In this document: positions 27,226-35,204 of the stretch, piece after piece | How positions within the stretch are numbered: the first letter of the stretch is position 1 | Layout of the letters: every line of letters starts with the position of its first letter | Program-made: the position numbers and the translations under genes | The notes under the pieces: generated by a model | Told to the model about the DNA's origin: nothing | Seen by the model: the letters and a program-made list of their open reading frames with translations, nothing else | Databases searched by the model: none | Assembly: GCA_965215705.1 (NCBI GenBank) | Contig: CBDCEE010000003.1 | Coordinates: forward strand, 186,001 to 250,000 | Direction of reading: 5' to 3' | DNA from: JAAXPZ01 sp965215705 | GTDB lineage: Bacteria; Campylobacterota; Campylobacteria; Campylobacterales; Sulfurovaceae | Length of the DNA: 64,000 nucleotides

Positions 27226-27278
27226 GGGTTTTGACCCGTAGGTGCGATCATATCGCACGATCGATCCGATGAAGGATC
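27226..27278 (+). other. Structured 5' leader with three short hairpins
   Basis: Directly after the expected start of transcription come three hairpins in a row: GGGT/ACCC (27226-27237), a perfect 7-bp stem GTGCGAT/ATCGCAC with a 3-base loop (27242-27258), and GATCC/GGATC (27263-27278) followed by AAAAAA. The remaining leader to 27405 shows nothing I can name. The class is not one I recognise. Confidence 0.45.
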
Positions 27279-27405
27279 AAAAAAGGATGCCCTCTAAATC
27301 ACTCTATAGCAGTGCAGATATATATACTGAGGTCACACAGAAGATAAGAAGAAGAGAGTGTTATGATCCAGATCAAAAATGAGTCTAAATAAACAAGGAA
27401 AGACA

Positions 27406-28248
27406 ATGAAAAAAACAATAATACTCTTAATCCTGACTTTATATGTAGTATCAGGCGCTTCCATAGAGCTCAGAGTGATAGGGGTTACCCCCAATGACAC
27501 GCTCAATGTACGCAAACATGCCAGTCACAAGAGTGCTGTCGTTGCCAAGCTTGCAGCATTTGCCAGAGGTTTTTACGCAACCAAAGCCTTGCCTAAAAAC
27601 CCCTCTAGCTGGGTGGCTATCACTATCGATGGTACCCATGCTACGATACACGGCTGGGTCAAGCGTAGGTATGTGACACAAGACGGAGCATACATGGCAG
27701 TGCATACCTCTCGTTTGGCACTGAAATACCCCTCTTTTGCAAAAGCATACAAAGGCAAAAATGGCTCTATCGGTATAACCTATGATATCAAAGTCAGGCA
27801 TGATGGTGGATGTGATATGCGCGATAAGCCAGAGATGGTGAGTCATTTTGCTTTTCTCGCTTTTTCATTTTCCGTACACGATACACTCAAAAGTGCACTG
27901 CTGGAGTCATTTGGAGACCAGTACAAAAATGGCACATTTGATGCTTCGCTCCGCTACGATGCACACAGAGACTGGTTCAAAAAACACAAAAAAAATGGCT
28001 GGGTAGAGGAGGTGGAATTTTATGGGAAGCGTGCCAGACGTATCATGATAGGTGCGGAGGGGTGTGGTATCAATTATTATTTCTACAGACAGTCTGGCAA
28101 GGTCATCTTGGTATCTGAGCCCTTTAATCACAACCCACCCGTAGATCCCAAAACCAACACTATATTCTCTGGTAAATGGGAATTGCCTAATGAGGATATG
28201 ATCATGCATAAGATTGTGTGGAGTTTGAAAGTGAAAGGAAGATCATGA
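27406..28248 (+). CDS. Exported SH3-domain (SH3b-type) protein
   Basis: 280 residues from the ATG at 27406 (AAGGAAAG upstream); an in-frame ATG 27 bases earlier lacks a ribosome site. Signal peptide TIILLILTLYVVSGAS, then a bacterial SH3 domain at about residues 20-90 with the diagnostic LNVRKHASHKSAVVAKL and GWVKRRYV ends. The C-terminal 180 residues are unrecognised and contain two cysteines. SH3b domains in exported proteins usually bind cell-wall peptides or substrates. It overlaps the next gene by 4 bases (ATGA). Confidence 0.75.
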   Translation: MKKTIILLILTLYVVSGASIELRVIGVTPNDTLNVRKHASHKSAVVAKLAAFARGFYATKALPKNPSSWVAITIDGTHATIHGWVKRRYVTQDGAYMAVHTSRLALKYPSFAKAYKGKNGSIGITYDIKVRHDGGCDMRDKPEMVSHFAFLAFSFSVHDTLKSALLESFGDQYKNGTFDASLRYDAHRDWFKKHKKNGWVEEVEFYGKRARRIMIGAEGCGINYYFYRQSGKVILVSEPFNHNPPVDPKTNTIFSGKWELPNEDMIMHKIVWSLKVKGRS

Positions 28249-29408
28249 ATCTGATAAGAACCATCCTATTGATCAGTCTGCTTACACTTAGCGCACAAGC
28301 AGGCTGGAATCGTTTAGAAAAGGTAGAGAAGTATACAGGTACAGACTATACACTCAAAGCAAATGTTGCCTATATGGAGATCAGGTTTTACCAAACCGAG
28401 AAAAGTGAAAGAGCCAATAAGATCTGGACACTCTATCGAAAGCCTCTCTCAAGCTATCCCAAAAATGTGATATCTAAGTTCAAAAATCTAAAGCACAGGC
28501 ATACCAACAAAGAGAGTTATCTGAGACTCAGAGATCATGGTAATGCCTTTTTCATCAATACACAGGGCAAAATGTTCTGGACAGATGAGATCAAGGATGT
28601 CAAGATGCTTTTAGGAGAGATAGATACACCTGCGGAGGTTGCACTGATCTTGTGGCTTGGTTATCACCATCAGTGGTCAAGTTGTAAAAAAATATCTCAT
28701 GGCTACACCATAAAAAGTATCATGGGGGTATCGTCATGTGGGTATATCAAGACATTGGGTAGAGTAGACAGAAAAGGAAACTATAATTCTAGCAACCATG
28801 TCACGCATATCGTCAGAAATAAGTGCAAAAAACGAAAGAGGACACAATATATCGACCACAAGAAAATAAACTATGAGTCCTATGGAAGTATCGCTGTGGA
28901 TGAGAATGAGAACCTCTATGTTGTAGGGGATGTCAAGAGAAACAAGACCCTCGGTAGCAGTGATTATAGGGTACTTGATAAATATAGCAGTAACGACAAA
29001 CGGCTCTGGAGTAAAAAGACAACGGGGTATCCAGCTGTAAAGGTGGTGAACCATTTTGTTTATCTGGTTGAGGATAATAAGATCAAAGCCAAATACAGCA
29101 CCAATGGCAAAAAACAGTCTTTTAAGCAAGGAGAGATAATAGCCAAAACAGCGCAGCGGGAGAGCAAAAAGTATACGCCTAAACTATTGCCAAAGGAAAA
29201 GAAAAATATAGAGATATCAATCTCTGATTACAAAGTCAGCAAAAAAGGCAGTATCTATGTGGTAGGTGCAGAGACTTTTTACCCTTTTGGTGTGCCGACA
29301 GGTTCTGGAATGTGTGGTAACAATGGACAGATTTATGGTGCACTCATAGCAAAATTCGACCATAGAGGCAAAATGCTCTGGGCAAAGGTCATAGATAGGG
29401 ATGACTGA
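28245..29408 (+). CDS. Exported protein, member 5 of the paralogous family fused to a propeller-like domain
   Basis: 387 residues from the ATG at 28245, which overlaps the upstream stop (ATGA) and follows AAAGGAAG. Signal peptide RTILLISLLTLSAQAG. Residues about 20-190 are a family unit (GWNRLEKVEKYTGTDYTLKA, core GNAFFINTQGKMFWTDEIKD, GEIDTPAEVALILWLG). The C-terminal 200 residues are different: YGSIAVDENENLYVVGDV and KGSIYVVGAETFYPFGVP resemble SBBP/beta-propeller strands. So the family module also occurs as part of a larger protein. Function unknown. Confidence 0.7.
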   Translation: MNLIRTILLISLLTLSAQAGWNRLEKVEKYTGTDYTLKANVAYMEIRFYQTEKSERANKIWTLYRKPLSSYPKNVISKFKNLKHRHTNKESYLRLRDHGNAFFINTQGKMFWTDEIKDVKMLLGEIDTPAEVALILWLGYHHQWSSCKKISHGYTIKSIMGVSSCGYIKTLGRVDRKGNYNSSNHVTHIVRNKCKKRKRTQYIDHKKINYESYGSIAVDENENLYVVGDVKRNKTLGSSDYRVLDKYSSNDKRLWSKKTTGYPAVKVVNHFVYLVEDNKIKAKYSTNGKKQSFKQGEIIAKTAQRESKKYTPKLLPKEKKNIEISISDYKVSKKGSIYVVGAETFYPFGVPTGSGMCGNNGQIYGALIAKFDHRGKMLWAKVIDRDD

Positions 29409-29438
29409 TCTCGAGGTTAATGGCTACCTCTCTGCCTT

Positions 29439-29472
29439 ATGCCCCATTTTTGCCACACTTTAATGTTACAAT
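29439..29472 (+). promoter_or_regulatory. Pho-box-like promoter, site H (first repeat weak)
   Basis: ATGCCC at 29439 (weak) and TTGCCA at 29450 (11-bp period), 11 bp, then -10 TACAAT at 29467-29472. The VWA gene starts at 29501. Confidence 0.55.
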
Positions 29473-29500
29473 ATCTCATAACAGTGCATAAGGAATGAGT

Positions 29501-32341
29501 ATGAAGCAACTACTATGGCGTTTGGTATGGACAGTGGCAGTGATGTTTGGCTCTTTGGTGGGAGGAGCTCATCCCAAAGCGATGATTATCTTCGATGCAT
29601 CAGGCAGCATGTGGGGACAGATCGAGGGGGTCAACAAGATCGTCATCGCCCGTGATGCACTCAAATCAGTCGTACAGAAGTGGAACCCCAAGGTAGAGCT
29701 GGGACTTACTGTCTATGGACACAGGGTCAAGGGAGACTGTAATGATATTCAGACTGTGATCCCTATCGGACGGGTCAACAAAAAGAAGATGATCGATACT
29801 GTCTATGGGATCATGCCCAAAGGGATGACCCCGATCGCCAAATCACTGCGTCAGGTAGCCAATACCTTCCGCCAGTATGAGGGGCAGACTACGATCATCC
29901 TCATCTCAGATGGACGGGAGAGCTGCGAAGAGGACCCTTGTGCTACTGCCAAACAGCTCAAGGCAGAAGGGATCAACTTTGTTGCCCACGTAGTAGGCTT
30001 CAATGTAGATACAAGCACAGACAAGCAGCTCGCCTGTGTCGCCAAGGCGACAGGGGGAGAATACTTTTCTGCCAAAAATGCAGCGGCCCTCAACAAAGCG
30101 ATCAAGGTCATCGCCAAAAAAGTTGCCAAACCAAAACCCAAGCCAAAACCTATAGTGCTCAAAAATACTACTTTGGAGCTCATCGCCAGATACCAGATGT
30201 CTCCTACAGGACTCAATGTCTCTGGGATGCAGTGGGAAGTCACACAAGGAGGGAAGGCACTCTATAGCGGTAGTGAGGAGAGTCCAAAGATCCCAGCCAA
30301 GGTGGGGAAAGTACATATCAAAGCCACCTATAACCGTACCTCAGAAGTACAAAAGGTAGAGGGAGACATCACCCTCAAAGCCAAAAAGAACAATCCGGTC
30401 ACTATCCAACTCAAGAGTGGAAAAGTAACCATAGATACCGCTGAAGAGCAGGAAGGACCTAGAGTCAAAGCCTCAGTACATATCTATCCGATCCTGGATG
30501 GTGATCCCAATCTAGATGATGAGATCGCTTGGTGTGTACCTACTAAGACTAAAAGCTGTCAGAAAATACTACCGATCGGAGCATTTTTTATCAAAGCTAC
30601 CTATAATGGGATAAAAATGCAGAAGCAGTTTACGCTAGAGAATAAAGAGAAGAAGGTGTTGCATCTCTATTTCAAACAGACAAGCCAGATCGTAACCTCT
30701 GCTTCAGAGACCGATGGTGGTAAATGGGTAGATGCCAGCCATGCAGTGTATATACCTGATGAAGAGGGACAGCCAGACAGCCATGTCTGCTCCCCAACTT
30801 CTTACAAAAAGAGTGTAGGAAAATGTAAACTCCCCGTAGGTAAATATGTCGTCAAGTCTCGCTACAATGAATATATCAAACTCACCCCTATAGAGATCAA
30901 AGCCGGGGAGACCTTGAAGTTGCATGTGATCTTTGGCAGTACCGGTCAGATAGAGACTACTGCTTCAGAGACAGATGGTGGTAAATGGGTAGATGCCAGC
31001 CATGCAGTGTATATACCTGATGAAGAGGGACAGCCAGACAGCCATGTCTGCTCCCCAACTTCTTACAAAAAGAGTGTAGGAAAATGTAAACTCCCCGTAG
31101 GTAAATATGTCGTCAAGTCTCGCTACAATGAATATATCAAACTCACCCCTATAGAGATCAAAGCCGGGGAGACCTTGAAGTTGCATGTGATCTTTGGCAG
31201 TACCGGTCAGATAGAGACTACTGCTTCAGAGACAGATGGTGGTAAATGGGTAGATGCCAGCCATGCAGTGTATATGCCTGATGAAGAGGGACAGCCAGAC
31301 AGCCATGTCTGCTCCCCAACTTCTTACAAAAAGAGTGTAGGAAAATGTAAACTCCCCGTAGGTAAATATGTCGTCAAGTCTCGCTACAATGAATATATCA
31401 AACTCACCCCTATAGAGATCAAAGCCGGGGAGACCTTGAAGTTGCATGTGATCTTTGGCAGTACCGGTCAGATAGAGACTACTGCTTCAGAGACAGATGG
31501 TGGTAAATGGGTAGATGCCAGCCATGCAGTGTATATGCCTGATGAAGAGGGACAGCCAGACAGCCATGTCTGCTCCCCCACTTCTTACAAAAAGAGTGTA
31601 GGAAAATGTAAACTCCCCGTAGGTAAATATGTCGTCAAGTCTCGCTACAACGAATATACTAAGCTCACCCCTATAGAGATCAAAGCAGGGGAGACCTTGA
31701 AGTTGCATGTGATCTTTGAGCGGTTCCGTATAGTGACCAAATGTATAGATATGGGTGCCAAAGTACACTATGAGGTATATGCACACAATGGTCGTATGGT
31801 GCAGGAATCAGATCAGATATGCTCTAAGCTCCTGAAGCTTACTTTGGATGCAGGTGATTATACTGTAGAGGCAAGCATAGGTAGTGATAAAAAAGAGGAG
31901 AAATTTACGGTAGGTGGAGGCTCGTCGAGTCTCACTATAGATATGACTACTATCAAAAAAGAGCCATCCCCAAAAGAGCCATCCAAGGAAGAACCATCAA
32001 AAGAAGAGCTTATCAAAGCAGATGAGCAGACACTACAGCCTGAAAATAGCAAGAAGACTCCTACAAAAGATCTAAAAAAGGCAGCAGAGGGGCTGGAACA
32101 GCTGGGAGTGATCTTTGGTCAGATGGGCAAATCTGCAGAGGGAGACAATGCCAAAGAGCTCAAGGAAGCAGGGCAGTTTCTCGAGGCTCTGGGTGGACTC
32201 ATGGGAGGAGTAAAAAAAGAGAAAATAGCTGTACAAAAAAAGAAAACCATAGAGAAGAAATCAGCACAAGAGGCTCAGAATAAAGAAGCAGATAAGGCGT
32301 TTGAAAAAGCGGGGGATGACCTGAAAATGTTTACAGATTAG
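29501..32341 (+). CDS. Exported VWA-domain protein with four near-identical 87-residue repeats
   Basis: 946 residues. I chose the ATG at 29501 (AAGGA 7 bases upstream) over one 6 bases earlier. Signal peptide, then a von Willebrand A domain at about residues 27-190 with the metal-ion site motif DASGS and the downstream SDGRESC strand. Residues about 215-400 are beta-rich. Residues about 401-740 are four copies of an 87-residue module (SETDGGKWVDASHAVY... to ...GETLKLHVIF), each with two cysteines that may form a disulfide. The tail is Pro/Glu/Lys-rich then helical. It may be an adhesin or a scaffold; no partner is evident. It is probably co-transcribed with the next gene, 8 bases away. Confidence 0.8.
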   Translation: MKQLLWRLVWTVAVMFGSLVGGAHPKAMIIFDASGSMWGQIEGVNKIVIARDALKSVVQKWNPKVELGLTVYGHRVKGDCNDIQTVIPIGRVNKKKMIDTVYGIMPKGMTPIAKSLRQVANTFRQYEGQTTIILISDGRESCEEDPCATAKQLKAEGINFVAHVVGFNVDTSTDKQLACVAKATGGEYFSAKNAAALNKAIKVIAKKVAKPKPKPKPIVLKNTTLELIARYQMSPTGLNVSGMQWEVTQGGKALYSGSEESPKIPAKVGKVHIKATYNRTSEVQKVEGDITLKAKKNNPVTIQLKSGKVTIDTAEEQEGPRVKASVHIYPILDGDPNLDDEIAWCVPTKTKSCQKILPIGAFFIKATYNGIKMQKQFTLENKEKKVLHLYFKQTSQIVTSASETDGGKWVDASHAVYIPDEEGQPDSHVCSPTSYKKSVGKCKLPVGKYVVKSRYNEYIKLTPIEIKAGETLKLHVIFGSTGQIETTASETDGGKWVDASHAVYIPDEEGQPDSHVCSPTSYKKSVGKCKLPVGKYVVKSRYNEYIKLTPIEIKAGETLKLHVIFGSTGQIETTASETDGGKWVDASHAVYMPDEEGQPDSHVCSPTSYKKSVGKCKLPVGKYVVKSRYNEYIKLTPIEIKAGETLKLHVIFGSTGQIETTASETDGGKWVDASHAVYMPDEEGQPDSHVCSPTSYKKSVGKCKLPVGKYVVKSRYNEYTKLTPIEIKAGETLKLHVIFERFRIVTKCIDMGAKVHYEVYAHNGRMVQESDQICSKLLKLTLDAGDYTVEASIGSDKKEEKFTVGGGSSSLTIDMTTIKKEPSPKEPSKEEPSKEELIKADEQTLQPENSKKTPTKDLKKAAEGLEQLGVIFGQMGKSAEGDNAKELKEAGQFLEALGGLMGGVKKEKIAVQKKKTIEKKSAQEAQNKEADKAFEKAGDDLKMFTD
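30701..31718 (+). repeat. Four tandem 261-bp repeats inside the VWA gene
   Basis: Copies begin at 30701, 30962, 31223 and 31484; the fourth ends about 25 bases short of a full unit. Differences are a handful of bases (for example GACCGATGG versus GACAGATGG at the start of copy 1, and IPDEE versus MPDEE in copies 3 and 4). The period is a whole number of codons, so copy-number change keeps the frame. Confidence 0.95.
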
Positions 32342-32349
32342 GAGAAGAG

Positions 32350-33477
32350 ATGAAAAAAATACTAATACTTAGTTTGGCAGGTAGCATGATACTCACAGCA
32401 GGATCTGCAATGCTCAAGCGGTATGAAGTCAAAAGTGCCAAGATACTCTATGCGATCCGTGGCTCAGGAGATGTGATGGGGATGGTACAGACAGAGACCA
32501 AAGGTAAAAAAAGGCTGATCTTTGCCGACTACGGAGCCAAGGAGATCACAGAGCTCGTAAAAGTCACCAAAACCACCACCAATGGTAAAAGTGAAGTGCA
32601 GAAGCACCATTCTCTACAGTATATGAATGGTTCCATTCTCTATAGCGTAAATTTCAAGAGGAAAAAGATCATCCGAATGAAAAACCCTGCATTGGCGATG
32701 GGTGCCCTGTTTGGTGGGGGCAAGAGTATGGCAAAGCGTGGTAATGAGATGATGAAAAAGATGGGTGGCAAGATGATCGGAAAAGACAAGGTGCTAGGAT
32801 ATAGCTGTGATGTCTGGGATCTCATGGGGATCAAACAATGTATCTATAAAGGTATCCCACTTAAAATTGAATCCAATATAATGGGGCAGAAAAGCACCGA
32901 AGTAGCAGTAGAGGCAAAATTCAATCTCTCTCTGGATGCCAAGGAGTTCAAGCTCCCAGCGTATCCATTGGTAGATAAGCGAGGTAATGCATTGGCACTA
33001 GATAGAGGTAGACTCGAAGAGATCGATGCCAAGCAGAGTACCAAAGCTATCAAATCTGTAGAGGATGCAAGCAAAGCGATGGCAGCTGGGATGAAAGCGC
33101 TGGTGGCATCGGGGGTAAATTTGAGTTCTGGTAAGGATCTGACTCCAGAGCAGGAGCAGGTGATGCAAAAGGCAATAATGGCAGCCATGGGTGGAGAAAA
33201 GAGTATGCTATCCAAGCAAAAACAGGAGATCATGGAAAATTTTGAGAAGATACCACAGGCAAAAGCCTGCTTTGAGAAAGCCAGCAATGTTGCCCAAGCC
33301 AATGCCTGTGAAAAAGCGATAGACAGTGAAGATCCAGAGTATCATACCTATTGGAGCAAAAGAGAAAAAGCCAAGATACTGAGAGAGATTGAATCATTTG
33401 AGTCTGCTATGCCGTGCATCAAAGCAGCAGAGAGTTTTCAGGCACTTAAACAGTGTATGCCCTTAGAGAACAAATAA
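32350..33477 (+). CDS. Exported protein, possibly DUF4412-like N-terminal domain
   Basis: 375 residues with a signal peptide (KKILILSLAGSMILTAGSA). Residues 22-200 have the layout of DUF4412-type proteins: ILYAIRGSGDVMG, then KMIGKDKVLGYSCDVWDL, where G-Y-x-C-x-V-W is the usual signature, then IKQCIYKGIPLKIE. The C-terminal 170 residues are helical with spaced cysteines (AKACFEKASNVAQANACEKA, MPCIKAAESFQALKQCMP). It is encoded 8 bases after the VWA gene. The family call is tentative. Confidence 0.6.
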   Translation: MKKILILSLAGSMILTAGSAMLKRYEVKSAKILYAIRGSGDVMGMVQTETKGKKRLIFADYGAKEITELVKVTKTTTNGKSEVQKHHSLQYMNGSILYSVNFKRKKIIRMKNPALAMGALFGGGKSMAKRGNEMMKKMGGKMIGKDKVLGYSCDVWDLMGIKQCIYKGIPLKIESNIMGQKSTEVAVEAKFNLSLDAKEFKLPAYPLVDKRGNALALDRGRLEEIDAKQSTKAIKSVEDASKAMAAGMKALVASGVNLSSGKDLTPEQEQVMQKAIMAAMGGEKSMLSKQKQEIMENFEKIPQAKACFEKASNVAQANACEKAIDSEDPEYHTYWSKREKAKILREIESFESAMPCIKAAESFQALKQCMPLENK

Positions 33478-33481
33478 TTAA

Positions 33482-33496
33482 AGGATTGAGAATCCT
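33482..33496. terminator. Short hairpin between convergent genes
   Basis: Perfect 6-bp stem AGGATT/AATCCT with a GAG loop, followed on the plus strand by GTTTATATG, between the exported-protein stop at 33477 and the minus-strand gene end at 33520. It could serve both directions. Confidence 0.4.
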
Positions 33497-33519
33497 GTTT
33501 ATATGTTACTGTTATGATA

Positions 33520-34278
33520 CTATTTAAGCAGTGCTGTCATCATCTCATTGGTGTGTTCAAACATGGCATTGGTCTTTTTATAAATCAAGGCAGGCATGAA
33601 TGTCTTGGTAGATTTCTCTAGAAACTCGAAATACAGAAGGTCTTTTTCCAGCTTTTTGAGTACAGTTTTTGTTTCATCGCTGGTAAAAGATATCTTTTCT
33701 AACTCTACCAGTGCATTGGCATACATCTCTTTCTGTTTTGCCATATCGTTATGTAGCTTTTCGTTATTCATCCCCCACTTTAGGAGCATGTAGAGGCTGG
33801 CAAACTTTTGTGATACAGCAGAGAGTTTACCGGTATAGTATAGTGCATCTCCTTGCTCATTATGCAGTTTTTCTTTGGCTGACCGTATCATTTTTTTGAT
33901 ACTCATCCTTAATGGAGTAGTATATTTTTTGAGTTCTTTGAACTCCTCTTGCGTGATGGGCTTTTTTAGTTCTGCTTCCAGTTTGACCCACATCGCATGA
34001 TGTGATGTAATTGCTTTTTTTGTCTCTTCGTCTACAGCAAGTTTAGAAAGTTTTTCCTGATAGGACTTAAACTTTTTGATCTCATTTTTTAGATCTGCTT
34101 GAGGATCACTAAAGCTGTTCTTCATCTCCACCATGACATAGTCTTTCATAATTGCAGGGATGGAAGCGACCTCTCTGAGTCCAAGCTCCATCACTTCTGT
34201 ATAGGTTTTTTTATCATTAGCTTGTAGTGAAAAGGTACATAAAAGGGTGAGCAAAATAGCTTTGAATATAGGTAACAT
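33520..34278 (-). CDS. Helical exported protein under a c-di-GMP riboswitch (PilJ/NIT-sensor-like)
   Basis: 252 residues: signal peptide (FKAILLTLLCTFSLQAN), then an almost wholly alpha-helical mature part with repeated hydrophobic heptads and long charged helices, resembling the periplasmic four-helix sensor modules of PilJ/NarX-type receptors but without membrane return or signalling domain. The ATG is preceded by GGAG at 7 bases. The upstream leader holds a cyclic-di-GMP-I riboswitch, so synthesis should follow cellular c-di-GMP. A role in attachment, pili or surface sensing is inferred from that control only. Confidence 0.7.
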   Translation of the reverse strand: MLPIFKAILLTLLCTFSLQANDKKTYTEVMELGLREVASIPAIMKDYVMVEMKNSFSDPQADLKNEIKKFKSYQEKLSKLAVDEETKKAITSHHAMWVKLEAELKKPITQEEFKELKKYTTPLRMSIKKMIRSAKEKLHNEQGDALYYTGKLSAVSQKFASLYMLLKWGMNNEKLHNDMAKQKEMYANALVELEKISFTSDETKTVLKKLEKDLLYFEFLEKSTKTFMPALIYKKTNAMFEHTNEMMTALLK

Positions 34279-34299
34279 GGTAAAACTCCAAAATAATTA

Positions 34300-34404
34300 T
34301 GATTACTTTGGTAACCCGGCGGTCTTTTCGGTAATGCAGAGGAAGATCCGTGGCTTTCCGTCCCTGTTTCTCAATAGGTTTGGCTTTATCTGTACTGTAA
34401 TTAT
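34300..34404 (-). ncRNA. Cyclic-di-GMP-I (GEMM-I) riboswitch
   Basis: On the minus strand, upstream of the gene starting at 34278, the leader reads AAAGCCAAACC, a stem CCTATT/AACAGG capped by a GAGA tetraloop, then GGGACGGAAAGCCACGG, a second stem (GATCTT with AAGACC) and GCCGGGTTACC. These are the conserved blocks of the GEMM-I aptamer (AAACC, GNRA loop, GGGACGCAAAGCC, GCCGGGTTACC). An outer stem ATTAC/GTAAT closes it (34397-34401 with 34302-34306). One conserved C of GGGACGC is G here. The ribosome site follows closely, so translational control is plausible. Confidence 0.85.
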
Positions 34405-34478
34405 AGCTAAAAAATGTCAAAAAATATCATGCATCTCATAAATCATATTGAAGATCTTAAGTAGCTAGAATGTATGGA

Positions 34479-35204
34479 TTAGTGGTGCGGTATAATGGGA
34501 ATAATCGTCTCTGTTCTACCTCTAAACTCAAAATAGATATCCCCACAGCGATAGTCTTGGGGATGATTGGTTTTGACAAGTATAAGGCTGTTTGCTTCTA
34601 TCTCCTGTATCGGAACATGATCACTATGTGATCTGAGCGTTGCCGGATAGCTGCTGGTGTTGAGTACCCAAAAATCACTATGGTCAGGATCTGTCTCTTG
34701 TTCCTGTTTGATTCCATGTTTATGAGAGCTGGCGATCCCCTCTAGGATAAAGATATCATGATAGAAGGAATCTTCTACCACTTCAGGAAGCAGTTCTCCT
34801 TTGCTGTTTCTTGAGACAAAGGCTACGATATCCAGGTTGTCGTCGGTTTTTTTGTTGATGAGTGTATAGAGCTCTTTTTTGTCTGTCACTTTTTCCATAC
34901 CCTTAAAGGTGTGATAGGCACCAATATGCCCCTTGAGGATACGCTGTTCAAATTTTTCAAACTGCTCATATTCATAGTTGACTTTTTTACGTCTAACATA
35001 GTTAGAAAGGGTATCACTGAGACTTCGGCTCTGCTTGGATATATGGTCATTGAGGAGGGGGTCAATATGTTTTTTGTTAAGATCGGCGAAGAAAAAGAGG
35101 AAGCTGTTCAGCTTGAACCCCAGCCAATTGAAAAACCTTACGATAGGGTTCTCCTTGCCCAGCACACGTTCAAACCAGCTAAGGATATAACTCAGTGCAA
35201 ATAC
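34479..35204 (-). pseudogene. 3' fragment of a membrane-protein gene split by an IS30 element
   Basis: The last 240 codons of a gene whose 5' part is at 36361-36903. Removing the element and one copy of the TAC target duplication rejoins the frame as ILEV-FALSYILSWF and gives a 421-residue protein. This half has amphipathic helices (IVRFFNWLGFKLNSFLFFFADL), a long charged helix and a C-terminal soluble beta-rich domain ending IPIIPHH. The apparent ATG at 35234 lies inside the insertion-sequence end and is not the real start. No family recognised. Confidence 0.8.

Noticed and set aside
30701..31718. CRISPR-like or satellite array
   Set aside because: The repeats are 261 bp, contiguous and coding; there are no spacers.
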